64,000 bases of DNA from Pedosphaera parvula Ellin514. Lineage in GTDB: Bacteria; Verrucomicrobiota; Verrucomicrobiia; Limisphaerales; Pedosphaeraceae. Below are positions 15,852 to 24,698 of this stretch, in pieces. Both the position numbers and the translations under genes were made by a program. Position 1 is the first letter of the stretch, and each line of letters opens with the position of its first letter. The stretch covers positions 1 through 64,000 of the forward strand of contig NZ_ABOX02000034.1 of the NCBI RefSeq assembly GCF_000172555.1. The letters run 5' to 3'. Under the pieces are notes generated by a model that ran no database searches, was not told the DNA's origin, and saw only the letters and a program-made list of their open reading frames with translations.

Positions 15852-17144
15852 ATGCTTGCTGAACAAACAGTAGATTCGCCGCCGATGACCGAAGCTTTCC
15901 ATAAATCGACCTTCTTCCGGCAAAGCGGCTGGATGATGATTGCCACCGTGATGAGCGGGGTGTTCATGGCTCTGATTCACGGGTTTGCCAAAGTACTTCC
16001 CAAACAGGAATACAGTGCGATGGGAGTCCTGTTCCAGGTTCTGGTCTGGATGCAAATTCCCGGTATCGGTTTGCAGATGGTATTTGCCCAGCAAGCTTCA
16101 GCCGTGGTGAATCCAGAACAAAGAAGACAGTTGGTTGGCACCGTGCGGGCTGTGCTGCTCTGGACTTTTGTTATCTGGCTGGCCATGGCAGTGGTTGCCG
16201 TATTGGGACACCGTACTTTTATTGCCGCCCTGAAACTCTCCAACCCCGCAGCCTTTTGGCTGACCGTTGTGATTGGCCTGGCTGCAGTATGGTTTCCAAT
16301 ATTTCAAGGATTGTTACAGGGGCGACAAAATTTTCTTTGGCTGGGCTGGACCGCCATCTTTAACGGCGTCGGGAGATTTGGGATCGTGGTGGTTGTTGTT
16401 ACCCTGCTCCACGGTTTGGCGGCTGGAATTATGGCCGGCGTTCTTATCGGATTTATAGCTGCGGTATCCACCGGGGCCTGGCAAAATCTTGATCTAATAT
16501 GGAAAGAAACCAGCGCCCCATTTCAGGCCGGTGCCTGGTTGCGGCGGGTTTTGCCTTTGACACTTGGCTGCGGAGCTTTCCAATTTCTGTTTAGCGCGGA
16601 TGCCATTGTCGTCCAGAATTATTTGGGCGCCGATGGTCAGGCAGCGCCTTATGTTTTCGGAGGCACGATGGCAAGAGCGATCATTCTTCTCATCGCCCCT
16701 TTGGCTGCCGTTATGTTTCCGAAGCTGGTGCATAGCGCTGCGCGGTCGCAAAAGACCAACTTGTTGGGAATGACTCTGCTTGGAACCATAATAATAGGGA
16801 TCCTCTCTGTGATTGGACTCTCCATTGTAGGCCCTCTGCTTATCAAGCGCTTTTTTCCTGATTTTGTCTCGATCATCCCGCTTATTCCACTTTTTGGCGC
16901 TTGCATGATTCCTTTGGCCGTGGCGAACGTTCTGCTCAACAACCTCATGGCCCACTCACGTTTCAAGGTTGCTCCTTTTTTGGTCGCCACTGCTGTCGGC
17001 TATTGGATCGCCCTGCAACATTATCATGCCGACTTCAAACAGGTGATCCAGACGTTTGGCATTTTCAGCCTGATTTTTCTCGCTATTTGCGCCCTGTTTA
17101 CCTGGGTGCCGAAGGATAGGTCAAAGATCGCAGCAGCTGAATAG
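15852..17144 (+). CDS. Oligosaccharide flippase-like membrane protein (PST/MATE type)
   Basis: 430 residues with about twelve hydrophobic segments in the pattern of polysaccharide-exporter flippases of the MOP superfamily, for example MIATVMSGVFMALIHGF, FVIWLAMAVVAVLG, GIVVVVVTLLHGLAAGIMAG and ILLIAPLAAVMFPKLV. The segment SADAIVVQNYLGADGQAAPY is characteristic of the middle of these proteins. It likely moves a lipid-linked sugar across the inner membrane. The glycosyltransferase gene is convergent, 58 bp away. Confidence 0.82.
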   Translation: MLAEQTVDSPPMTEAFHKSTFFRQSGWMMIATVMSGVFMALIHGFAKVLPKQEYSAMGVLFQVLVWMQIPGIGLQMVFAQQASAVVNPEQRRQLVGTVRAVLLWTFVIWLAMAVVAVLGHRTFIAALKLSNPAAFWLTVVIGLAAVWFPIFQGLLQGRQNFLWLGWTAIFNGVGRFGIVVVVVTLLHGLAAGIMAGVLIGFIAAVSTGAWQNLDLIWKETSAPFQAGAWLRRVLPLTLGCGAFQFLFSADAIVVQNYLGADGQAAPYVFGGTMARAIILLIAPLAAVMFPKLVHSAARSQKTNLLGMTLLGTIIIGILSVIGLSIVGPLLIKRFFPDFVSIIPLIPLFGACMIPLAVANVLLNNLMAHSRFKVAPFLVATAVGYWIALQHYHADFKQVIQTFGIFSLIFLAICALFTWVPKDRSKIAAAE

Positions 17145-17202
17145 CGGTTCGACCCAACGAAATGCGTCGCGTGCCTCTGAAGTAATCAACGAAGCGGCCC
17201 AA

Positions 17203-18033
17203 TCAAAGTTCGCGTTTGCCGTCCCTCGGTCCGGGCAATGGTCTGGGTGCTCTCAGCTTTTTATAAACCCATGCTTCCAATGGACTGAATGGACGCAACA
17301 ATTTATAAAATGGCGAGTAAAACAACCGCAATCGGATAACCGACAACAGCATGGTAAGCGAGGTCTTGCCCAAGGTCACTTTCGAACCAATTTTATCTGT
17401 CCATTCCGTTGGCACCTCAAGAATGGTGAAACCAGCCCGCTTCAGGCTGTAAAGCAGATTGATGTCGAAAGCCATGTCGGCGATGCGCAACGAGGGATGA
17501 ACCGTCTCGACTGCCGTACGACGCATCACCTTGGCACCACATTGCGTGTCGCGAATGTTCATCCAGAAAAATGATTGCACGATGAGGTGGAACACTCGGC
17601 TGGCGAACTGCCGCCGGCCTGATTGAGATTGATGAAGCACAGCCCCGGGCAACCAGCGTGAACCAATGACACATTGCGCCTCCGGCCACCGCTTCACCAG
17701 ATCGTGAAAAGCCTTCGGACCAGTCGCTCCATCCGCATCAACGTAGCCGATCAAGTCGGCCAGTGGCGCGAGCTTGAGACCTTCAATCAAGGCGCCACCC
17801 TTGCCAATCGGTTCGGCAAACTCCAGGGCGCTGACTGAGGGATACTTTTCCCTGACCCTTTGCACCACCCCCAATGTATTGTCGCGACATCCATTTAAAA
17901 CCACTACGAGTTGGAATGGGCCGGGATAATTCTTCTGGAAGTATTCAGCAAACTGCACAAGCACCGGTTCGATCCGGTGCTCTTCGTTGTAAGCTGGAAT
18001 CAGCAATAACAGGCTGGGCGCTTGCTCGGGCAC
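17203..18033 (-). CDS. Family 2 glycosyltransferase (dolichyl-phosphate glucosyltransferase-like)
   Basis: 276 residues with a GT-A fold. LLIPAYNEEHRIEPVL opens the domain, VVVLNGCRDNT is the nucleotide-binding region, and IGYVDADGATGP carries the DxD metal site; VIGSRW and NIRDTQCGAKVMRR match dolichyl-phosphate beta-glucosyltransferases and bacterial polyprenyl-phosphate sugar transferases. There is no C-terminal membrane pair. The start codon is GTG at 18033. It probably transfers a sugar to a lipid carrier and fits with the convergent flippase. Confidence 0.87.
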   Translation of the reverse strand: MPEQAPSLLLLIPAYNEEHRIEPVLVQFAEYFQKNYPGPFQLVVVLNGCRDNTLGVVQRVREKYPSVSALEFAEPIGKGGALIEGLKLAPLADLIGYVDADGATGPKAFHDLVKRWPEAQCVIGSRWLPGAVLHQSQSGRRQFASRVFHLIVQSFFWMNIRDTQCGAKVMRRTAVETVHPSLRIADMAFDINLLYSLKRAGFTILEVPTEWTDKIGSKVTLGKTSLTMLLSVIRLRLFYSPFYKLLRPFSPLEAWVYKKLRAPRPLPGPRDGKREL

Positions 18034-18106
18034 GCGATTCGTTTAACAGAGAACTCCGTAAATGCAAAGGACAAGCATCTTGAATTTTTTATCCTGCCAA
18101 ATCCGG

Positions 18107-19564
18107 CTAAACGATGTTGAGTTCCTTCCTGATACCGAATTTTTCCACTCGCTTGCGGAGCGTCGCACGCGTAATCCCAAGCAGTTTTGAGGCATGCACC
18201 TGGTTCCCCTTGGTTTCCTGCAATGCATGGATGATCAACTCGCGTTCCACCGCGGGAATAATCTTCAATTTGGGATCCTTTTTGGCCCAACGAAAGAGCA
18301 TCCTGGCCACGGACCCCATCTCAGTGAGTCCTTCCTCCCCACCGGCTGCCGGGGTGGTGCCGGGTGAAGGAACCACGGTGGTGGCGGCAGAACCGGGATC
18401 GTTTATCTCAGGTGGCAGGTCAGCCGGCAAAATGACGTCGCCTTTGGCCACAACCACGGCCCGTTGAATGGCATTCTCCAATTCGCGCACATTGCCAGGC
18501 CAATGATATTTTTCGAGGATCTTCAGGGCTCCTCCGGCAATCGACTTCGGCTGACCCTGTTGGTCGTGCGCAAATTTTTTGAGGAAATAATTTACCAACA
18601 GGCGGATATCCTCAGGACGCTCACGCAGTGCCGGCAATTGGATTCGAACGACGTTCAACCGATAAAAGAGGTCTTCGCGAAATTGTCGTGCCGCCACCGC
18701 CTGTTCCAGCGGCTTGTTGGTGGCTGCGATGACCCGCACATCCACATGAATGGGTTGATTGCCGCCGACACGCTCGAAGGTGCCAGATTGCAGGACGCGC
18801 AAAATCTTCGTTTGGGTGGCCGGCGTCATGTCACCGATTTCATCTAGAAAAATGGTGCCTTGATGGCACTGTTCAAACCGACCAATTCGCTGGTTGTTGG
18901 CACTCGTGAAAGCACCCTTTTCATGACCAAACAATTCACTCTCGAGCAGTTGCTCGGGAATAGCTGCGCAGTTGATCGCCAGGAACGGTTTTGCCGCCCG
19001 CTCACTGTGATGATAAATCGCTCTTGCCACCAATTCTTTTCCGGTCCCGCTTTCCCCGGTAATCAAGGCAGTGGCGTCAGAAGCCGCAAGTTGACCGATC
19101 AACTTGAAAACCTTCTGCATCGGCTCGCTTCGGCCCACGATGCCCAGCTCGTAATCCTCTGTTTCCAGCAACGGCTGATAGGAAACCACCTGCCGCATAT
19201 CGCGTGCGGTCTTTAACGCGCCCTGAACGATTTCCTTAAGCTTGGGAACGTCGAACGGTTTGAGCAAATAATCGTAGGCACCCAGCTTCATGGCTTCGAT
19301 GGCCGTCTGAGTGGTGCCATAAGCAGTCATAAGGATGACCAACACTTTGGTATCAATCTGGCGAATGCGCCGCAACGTTTCCAGACCGGTGATGCCACCC
19401 ATGCGGATGTCCATTATCACAAGATCGGGTTTGACCCTCGGGAGCAGTTTCAAACCTTCTTCACCACTGGCAGCCGTGGTGAGTTCTATTTCGGGGGAAT
19501 CAAAGATTCGGCGAAAGGAATATTGCACATCCGCTTCGTCATCGATTAACAACAGTTTAGCCAT
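18107..19564 (-). CDS. Sigma-54-dependent response regulator (NtrC family)
   Basis: 485 residues: a receiver domain (acidic pair D8/D9, phospho-acceptor D52 in LVIMDIRMGG, K102), an AAA+ domain with Walker A GESGTGKE (170-177), a sigma-54 contact loop that reads GAFTSA (217-222) in place of GAFTGA, Walker B TIFLDEIGD, and a C-terminal Fis-type helix-turn-helix (HASKLLGITRATLRKRVEKF). It activates RNA polymerase with sigma-54 after phosphorylation. No partner kinase is adjacent; the only hybrid kinase in the window is nearly 37 kb away. The linker near residues 390-420 is rich in Gly, Ala and Pro. Confidence 0.93.
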   Translation of the reverse strand: MAKLLLIDDEADVQYSFRRIFDSPEIELTTAASGEEGLKLLPRVKPDLVIMDIRMGGITGLETLRRIRQIDTKVLVILMTAYGTTQTAIEAMKLGAYDYLLKPFDVPKLKEIVQGALKTARDMRQVVSYQPLLETEDYELGIVGRSEPMQKVFKLIGQLAASDATALITGESGTGKELVARAIYHHSERAAKPFLAINCAAIPEQLLESELFGHEKGAFTSANNQRIGRFEQCHQGTIFLDEIGDMTPATQTKILRVLQSGTFERVGGNQPIHVDVRVIAATNKPLEQAVAARQFREDLFYRLNVVRIQLPALRERPEDIRLLVNYFLKKFAHDQQGQPKSIAGGALKILEKYHWPGNVRELENAIQRAVVVAKGDVILPADLPPEINDPGSAATTVVPSPGTTPAAGGEEGLTEMGSVARMLFRWAKKDPKLKIIPAVERELIIHALQETKGNQVHASKLLGITRATLRKRVEKFGIRKELNIV

Positions 19565-19858
19565 GCTGAATCGGAATGTTTACTAAGTTTGTGAGAAAGT
19601 CGAATGAAAACTAGCCGCTCTGAATTGTATTTAATTAACCACCAAGGATAGTTATGACCACTTTTTTCCACATTCTGACGGTTGGGAGGCGAGGAACTGG
19701 GGAAATTGTCTATTCCTCATCCGATTCTCACAAAGTGTTGCTGTAGTTTTTTAACCACTTGAGATCAAAAAAATTTTGCCTTCCAAGGGTCGCCCAAGTC
19801 CGTTTTCGAACCCACCTGCGCCAGACCAAAATCTGAACTAGACTTTTTTCAAGAGTGA

Positions 19859-20428
19859 ATGATTTCTAGAACTGAACAAAAACAGGAACCATATCCATCC
19901 GAAATGGCCCAGGTGGTCCAACGCAACATTCGCGCCCTATTGGCTCGAAGACAGGCGGAAGAACGGCGCAAAGGATGGCAGGACTGGCTTGCGGACACCA
20001 TTACAAGATTCACAGGCAGCATGCTTTTCGTTTATATTCACCTGGTCATTTATGGCTTGTGGATCGTCATCAATCTTGGGTGGATACCTTTTATCCCGAA
20101 ATTCGATCCCACGTTTGTGATCCTTGCCATGGTGGCTTCAGTGGAAGCCATTTTTCTATCCACCTTTGTTCTCATCACCCAAAATCGCATGGCAGCCATC
20201 GCTGACAAGCGAGCCGACCTGGACTTGCAGACCAGCTTGCTGGCAGAACACGAAGTCACGCGACTTATTCAACTGGTCACCGCCATGGCCAAACAAATGG
20301 GAATTGAGGAATCACATAATCCTGAGCTGAACGAACTGGCCCGGGATGTGAAGCCGGAAAAGGTCCTCGATACCATTGATGAAAATCAGAAACGATTTGA
20401 GTTCGAAGAGCGAAGTTCCCGGGAATAA
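19859..20428 (+). CDS. DUF1003 family membrane protein
   Basis: 189 residues with the DUF1003 core: a basic amphipathic stretch (RRQAEERRKGWQDWLAD), then two membrane segments joined by a short loop (FVYIHLVIYGLWIVINLG and FVILAMVASVEAIFLSTFVL), and ITQNRMAAIADKRADLDLQ, the most conserved part of the family. A cytoplasmic C-terminal helix follows. The function is unknown. The gene is divergent from the sigma-54 regulator by 294 bp in which I see no other feature, and convergent with the CCA-adding enzyme. Confidence 0.88.
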   Translation: MISRTEQKQEPYPSEMAQVVQRNIRALLARRQAEERRKGWQDWLADTITRFTGSMLFVYIHLVIYGLWIVINLGWIPFIPKFDPTFVILAMVASVEAIFLSTFVLITQNRMAAIADKRADLDLQTSLLAEHEVTRLIQLVTAMAKQMGIEESHNPELNELARDVKPEKVLDTIDENQKRFEFEERSSRE

Positions 20429-20439
20429 AGCACCTATGG

Positions 20440-21762
20440 TTAAGGCTTCGTTTTCAGCTTTTCCAAAACCCACTCGCGTGCTTCGTCGCTCGTTTTCAAC
20501 TCCTCCTGCAACTGTTTATCGCGCAATTCCGTGAGCAATTCACCCATGGCTGGACCAGGTTGCATACCAAGTGCCATTAGATCGTTGCCATTCAGCAACG
20601 GCGGCAAAATTTCGGGCTTCTTCTCCAGTTCCCGCTCCTGTTCCACCATGAAATCATAGTGATCCAACATCCGGTGTGAGCCGAGGCAATCCAAACGGTG
20701 CAGCGCCAGTTCCAGCGGAAAAGTTTCCCGCATGATCATGCGACGCAACGTCGACTTCCGCATGTTCGGCACATCCTTGAACTGCATGTGATAGAGCACG
20801 GCGGCCACAATTTCATCCGTCTCCTTGCGCGGAAACTTCAGGCGTTGCAGCAGCACTTCGGCCATTTCAGCGCCCACCTTTTCGTGGCCATAAAAATGGA
20901 TGCTTCCCGTTTCGGGATCTCGGGATGCCGTCACCGGCTTGGCTACATCGTGCAACAAAACTGCCCACGGCAATTCCGGTGAAGCATCCTCCGGCAACTG
21001 GGACAGCATCAAACGAACATGATTATAAACGCTTCCTTCCGGATGATAATCCGGCGTTTGCTCGCAGGTAATGGTCGCGGCAATTTCAGGCAGCACCTGT
21101 TCGAGCAAGCCGCTTTCACGCAACAGGTCCAATCCGCGTGCTGCGTGCGGCGGACGAAACACCTTCATCAACTCTTCGCGAATGCGTTCGGCGCTGATGG
21201 TTTTGATCTTGGGCGCATTGGCCACCATGGCCGCAAAGGTTTTTGCTTCGATTTGGAAATTAAGTTGCGCGGCAAAACGCACCGCCCGGAGTAAACGCAG
21301 ATGATCTTCGGCAAAACGTTCGGCTGGCTCTCCAATGGTGCGCAAGACTTTTGCTTTCAGATCAACTTCCCCCCCCACCCAATCGTGCAGCACATCATTG
21401 ACTGGATCGTAAAAAAGACCGTTGATCGTGAAATCACGACGGCTGGCATCGGCTTTCGGGTCGCCAAAAGTGACCTGCTCGGGATGACGGCCATCCTGGT
21501 AATCGGATTCCGCGCGGAAGGTGGCTATCTGAAACTCAAAACCCTTTTCGAGAACGATCAATACCCCAAACTTCCGGCCTACGGGAATGGTGCGTTGAAA
21601 GATTCTCTCGACCTGCTCCGGTACCGCGTTCGTGGCAACGTCAAAATCCTTCGGCTCGCGTCCGAGAAAGTAATCGCGCACACACCCGCCCACCCAGTAC
21701 GCGTCAAAGCCCGCCGTCTGTAAACGGCGCACCAATTCTGTAGCTGTTTCACGTAATGTCAT
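20440..21762 (-). CDS. CCA tRNA nucleotidyltransferase / poly(A) polymerase family
   Basis: 440 residues of a class II nucleotidyltransferase. The head domain has AYWVGGCVRDYFLGREPKDFD with the two catalytic aspartates, then GTIPVGRKFGVLIV-type strands (here RTIPVGRKFG) and DFTINGLFYDP. RAVRFAAQLNF and the neck ERIREELMKVF follow, and an HD domain carries LLHDVAKP. It adds or repairs the 3' CCA of tRNAs; family members can instead be poly(A) polymerases, and the HD domain favours a CCA enzyme with phosphatase activity. Confidence 0.9.
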   Translation of the reverse strand: MTLRETATELVRRLQTAGFDAYWVGGCVRDYFLGREPKDFDVATNAVPEQVERIFQRTIPVGRKFGVLIVLEKGFEFQIATFRAESDYQDGRHPEQVTFGDPKADASRRDFTINGLFYDPVNDVLHDWVGGEVDLKAKVLRTIGEPAERFAEDHLRLLRAVRFAAQLNFQIEAKTFAAMVANAPKIKTISAERIREELMKVFRPPHAARGLDLLRESGLLEQVLPEIAATITCEQTPDYHPEGSVYNHVRLMLSQLPEDASPELPWAVLLHDVAKPVTASRDPETGSIHFYGHEKVGAEMAEVLLQRLKFPRKETDEIVAAVLYHMQFKDVPNMRKSTLRRMIMRETFPLELALHRLDCLGSHRMLDHYDFMVEQERELEKKPEILPPLLNGNDLMALGMQPGPAMGELLTELRDKQLQEELKTSDEAREWVLEKLKTKP

Positions 21763-21857
21763 ACAAACAGTGAACTATCTCCTTGGAAAAGGACCCGGCT
21801 CTCTCAGCGCAGGAGTTACTCTTACCAAATGGCCGGAGCAAAAGCAACTCCCCTCTC

Positions 21858-22772
21858 TTATTCCGTCCCCCAAATATTCTTCACGTGCACGACGCCGCGT
21901 TTGACTTCCTCCACGGTCAGGCCGGGGCTGAATTCAAAAACCTTGATGTGCTCGGGTTTCACCAGCGGCTTAAGCGCTTTGAAATCGACGGTGCCAGTGC
22001 CGGGCTCGCAGTGGTCGCGACCGGGAAATTGCACGTCATGAATATGGAAACCAAAGAGGCGCTCGCGTTGCGATTCCAAATGCATGAGGTGATGGATGAA
22101 CCCGAGGTTCTCCTTGATTTGCGCATGGCCGGTATCGTGCCAGTAAACGATGTTCGGGCTGGTGAATTCCTTGAACAAAAAATGATAATCGTGCTCGAGC
22201 GGCAATTCTTCGACGGCTTCGCGATTTTCGATGCCTAACTTCACGCCAAGATTCTCCGCCTCGGGCAAAAGCTTGTGCAGAACTTCATTGGCCCGTTCGA
22301 TAAATTCCTCCTTGATGCCCTCACGCTTGCGCATGACTTCGTCGCATAGCTTTTGATATTTGGAGGTTTCCTTGTCGCCACGACCGACCATCTCGATCAA
22401 TTTGTCGGTGTAATCCTTCATCTCGATGGCGCCGTAATGCAGCACGACGAGAGGAGCTTTGAGTTTCGCTGCCATCTCGATGGTTTTGCGCGTGTAACGA
22501 AGCGCATTTTCGCGCTCCATCGGTTTGTATGCGGAAAATTTAAATAAATTAGGCGCCGAATGATTTATCCCAATGGGCAGCGGACAAAAATTGTGGAGAC
22601 TGGAAATCTTAATCTCGCCCGCTTCCACCGCTTCGATGGCGCCGGGCAAAAGGCTGATGCGTGTGCCGTGGCTGAGTTCCGCATACTCAAAACCAAGGTC
22701 GCGAATTTCGCGCAACATCACGCGGCCATCGGTGTGTCGATGAGAATTCCAACAGCTGGAAAGCGAATACAT
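21858..22772 (-). CDS. Sugar phosphate isomerase/epimerase (AP endonuclease 2-type TIM barrel)
   Basis: 304 residues from the ATG at 22772 (a TTG at 22784 would add four). The xylose isomerase-like TIM barrel is indicated by RDLGFEYAELSHG, LVVLHYGAIEMKDY, LGVKLGIENREAVEELP (metal Glu), IVYWHDTGHAQI (metal His/Asp) and FGFHIHDVQFPGRDHCEPGTG. The substrate is unknown; many relatives in this phylum are annotated only as isomerase/epimerase. It starts just below the rpsU terminator, so its promoter must overlap that region or it relies on read-through. Confidence 0.83.
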   Translation of the reverse strand: MYSLSSCWNSHRHTDGRVMLREIRDLGFEYAELSHGTRISLLPGAIEAVEAGEIKISSLHNFCPLPIGINHSAPNLFKFSAYKPMERENALRYTRKTIEMAAKLKAPLVVLHYGAIEMKDYTDKLIEMVGRGDKETSKYQKLCDEVMRKREGIKEEFIERANEVLHKLLPEAENLGVKLGIENREAVEELPLEHDYHFLFKEFTSPNIVYWHDTGHAQIKENLGFIHHLMHLESQRERLFGFHIHDVQFPGRDHCEPGTGTVDFKALKPLVKPEHIKVFEFSPGLTVEEVKRGVVHVKNIWGTE

Positions 22773-22787
22773 AGGTAAAAACAAAAA

Positions 22788-22819
22788 CCGAATGCGATCA
22801 TTTCTTTGACCGCATCCGG
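22788..22819 (-). terminator. Rho-independent terminator downstream of rpsU
   Basis: On the minus strand a 13-bp stem with two G-U pairs (CCGGATGCGGTCA and TGATCGCATTCGG, 6-nt loop) is followed by TTTTTGTTTTT. It lies about 20 bp past the rpsU stop and immediately before the isomerase start. Confidence 0.88.
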
Positions 22820-22838
22820 CTATGACAATTCAAAACGA

Positions 22839-23036
22839 TTACAAGTCCGCGTAACGGGCGCTCAGCATGGCGGAGAACCGGGCGGCTTTCATCTTACGGC
22901 GTTTGCGTTCGCTCGGCTTTTCAAAATGCCGATGGTTGCGTACAACCTTAAGGGTGCCTTCGCGATCGATTTTCTTCTTCAATCGACGCAGGGCCTTTTC
23001 AACGGGTTCGCCTTTTTTCAGTCTAATCTCTGTCAA
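22839..23036 (-). CDS. rpsU: 30S ribosomal protein S21
   Basis: 65 residues matching S21: the N-terminal RLKKGEPVEKALRRLKKKI, then the conserved NHRHFEKPSERKRRK basic helix. S21 joins the 30S platform and assists initiation. The frame begins with TTG at 23036, a rare initiator for a ribosomal protein; no in-frame ATG is available near the family start. The gene has its own terminator (22788-22819) and a small hairpin 33-54 bp upstream of the start, so it is probably a single-gene transcript. Confidence 0.93.
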   Translation of the reverse strand: MTEIRLKKGEPVEKALRRLKKKIDREGTLKVVRNHRHFEKPSERKRRKMKAARFSAMLSARYADL

Positions 23037-23068
23037 CTCAACTCACATCCTCTCTGGAGACCTTGGGT

Positions 23069-23090
23069 ACGTCCACCAAATGGCGGACGT
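23069..23090 (-). promoter_or_regulatory. Short hairpin upstream of rpsU
   Basis: ACGTCC (23069-23074) and GGACGT (23085-23090) form a 6-bp stem around 10 nt, 33-54 bp upstream of the rpsU TTG. It may be part of the leader. The stem is short, so the call is weak. Confidence 0.25.
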
Positions 23091-23313
23091 TCCTCTTAAG
23101 TCAGGCTGAGCAGGTTATTTTCATGCGGCCCATGTGTCAACCGGCAAAAACCATTATTTTACACATTTGTTGGCATTTTCACACGGTGCCTGCTTCCTAC
23201 CTATCCTACATCATCGTAGTAAAGCGGCTTGCCTTCCACCCCTTTTATGCACATCGTGGTGGATGCGTTTGCCCAGTGAGCCGATAACATTTTCTGTACA
23301 GCAAGTCGAAGAG

Positions 23314-23517
23314 ATGAATCAGAAGCTTTCAATCCTGAAACACGATATCAATAACCATCTTTCCTTGATGATGGCAGCAACTGAACTCATTCGGCATAAA
23401 CCACATATGGCGGAAAGAATGATGGTCACGCTCTGCGAGCAACCGCCCAAAATCACGGCTGCCCTGAATAAGTTCACCACCGAATTCGAAAACGCATTTA
23501 AAATTACCCGCGGCTAA
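23314..23517 (+). CDS. Small protein resembling a histidine-kinase dimerisation helix
   Basis: A 67-residue ORF from the ATG at 23314; the frame is open further upstream, but that part looks non-coding. The segment LSILKHDINNHLSLMMAATELI resembles the H-box helix of histidine kinases (H-D/E-x-x-N), followed by a second helix (HMAERMMVTLCEQPPKITAALNKFTTEF) as in a DHp hairpin. No ATPase domain follows. It might be a stand-alone phosphotransfer or dimerisation protein, or a remnant. The ribosome binding site is weak. The call rests on this resemblance only. Confidence 0.5.
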   Translation: MNQKLSILKHDINNHLSLMMAATELIRHKPHMAERMMVTLCEQPPKITAALNKFTTEFENAFKITRG

Positions 23518-23768
23518 AACCCCACATTTTTCGCCTCAGATTTTCATTTAAAATATTTGCATTGAGCAACTTGCAACTTAAACAGGCTTGAAAACGGTCC
23601 TCTTTTCAAATCTCATGGTAACTTGCCGCAAATTATCTTCGTCTATTCGTTTATGTGAGCGGGCTAACTAACCTTTTCATTGAGTTCAAAAGCCACCGCC
23701 TCTGTTTTCATCCTCCGGCTTTTGTCTTTAGTCTTCAGCAACTCTTTGCAATAGTCCGTGCTTAACAA

Positions 23769-24344
23769 ATGGAATCGACCGATGCGGAACTCATCGCCGC
23801 AGTGCTGAAGGGTGATGCCGCAAGCTTTGAGCCTCTGATCAAAAAGTATTCGCCGCGCGTTTTCGCCACCGCCCGGCGTTACGCCCGACGGGAAAGCGAA
23901 ATTGAGGACATCGTCCAGGAGGTCTGGCTCAAATCGTTCCAGAAACTCAGCAGTTTTCGCGGCGATGCCCCTTTTGAACATTGGCTCATGCGCCTGACGG
24001 TGCGCACCTGTTACGATTTCCTGCGCGGGCACAAGCGCAACCGCGAAATGGCTTTTTCTGAGCTGACCGAGCCGGAGGAAAACTGGCTGGATCATTTTGT
24101 CGCTGAACCGGAAAAAGCCGAAGAAAACGCCGCGGCAGCGAAGGCCCTGGTCGCACGCGTGCTGGAACAACTTTCTCCCCCCGCGCGGCTTATCATTACT
24201 CTTTTGGAGATTGAAGAAAAGTCGGTCAAAGAAATTGCCGTGCTGACCGGCTGGTCAGTGCCATTGGTAAAAGTCCGTGCCTTTCGCGCCCGGGCTGAGA
24301 TGAAAAAGTGTCTGGCAAAACTCGTAAAAGATAAGTATCTGTAA
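23769..24344 (+). CDS. ECF-type RNA polymerase sigma factor
   Basis: 191 residues: region 2 in the first ~90 (SFEPLIKKYSPRVFATARRY, EDIVQEVWLKSFQKL for -10 recognition, HWLMRLTVRTCYDFLR) and region 4 near 130-185 (LSPPARLIITLLEIEEKSVKEIA, then a helix-turn-helix VPLVKVRAFRARAEMKK). A small hairpin (ACGCCG/CGGCGT, 24350-24365) separates it from the next gene, a short membrane protein likely to be its anti-sigma factor. A Spy/CnrX-like protein follows. The arrangement suggests a metal- or envelope-stress sigma system. Confidence 0.92.
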   Translation: MESTDAELIAAVLKGDAASFEPLIKKYSPRVFATARRYARRESEIEDIVQEVWLKSFQKLSSFRGDAPFEHWLMRLTVRTCYDFLRGHKRNREMAFSELTEPEENWLDHFVAEPEKAEENAAAAKALVARVLEQLSPPARLIITLLEIEEKSVKEIAVLTGWSVPLVKVRAFRARAEMKKCLAKLVKDKYL

Positions 24345-24383
24345 CCCACACGCCGCTGACGGCGTCTGATTAAGAGCAGGCCT

Positions 24384-24698
24384 ATGAATCTTTCAGAACT
24401 TAACCGCAAATTGATTGCCGCCGCCCGCGCTGACCAGCCGGGCGACCATGTGCCTTATGCTTTTGAACAGCGTATCATGGCCCACTTGACGGGCCATGCG
24501 GCAGCCGATCCCTGGAGCTTTTGGTCACGCGCGCTGGTCCGCTCGGCCATGCTTTGCGTGGCGTTCATGCTCATCATCACCGCCTTGTCCTTTTACGCCC
24601 CTTCGAATAACCAGGACAGCCTCTCTCAGGACGTCGAAAAGACGCTCTTTGCAGCAGTCGATAACCCGTCGGCTGATCAGGCTGGAGAAACTTGGTGA
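24384..24698 (+). CDS. Small single-pass membrane protein, probable anti-sigma factor
   Basis: 104 residues: a cytoplasmic N-terminal part (NLSELNRKLIAAARADQPG... YAFEQRIMAHL), one membrane segment near residues 51-70 (ALVRSAMLCVAFMLIITALS) and a short acidic periplasmic tail. The size, topology and position between an ECF sigma gene and a periplasmic sensor-like gene fit a CnrY-like or similar minimal anti-sigma factor. There is no zinc-binding HxxxCxxC motif. The stop codon overlaps the start of the next gene (GTGA at 24695-24698), indicating translational coupling. The function is inferred from position. Confidence 0.65.
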   Translation: MNLSELNRKLIAAARADQPGDHVPYAFEQRIMAHLTGHAAADPWSFWSRALVRSAMLCVAFMLIITALSFYAPSNNQDSLSQDVEKTLFAAVDNPSADQAGETW

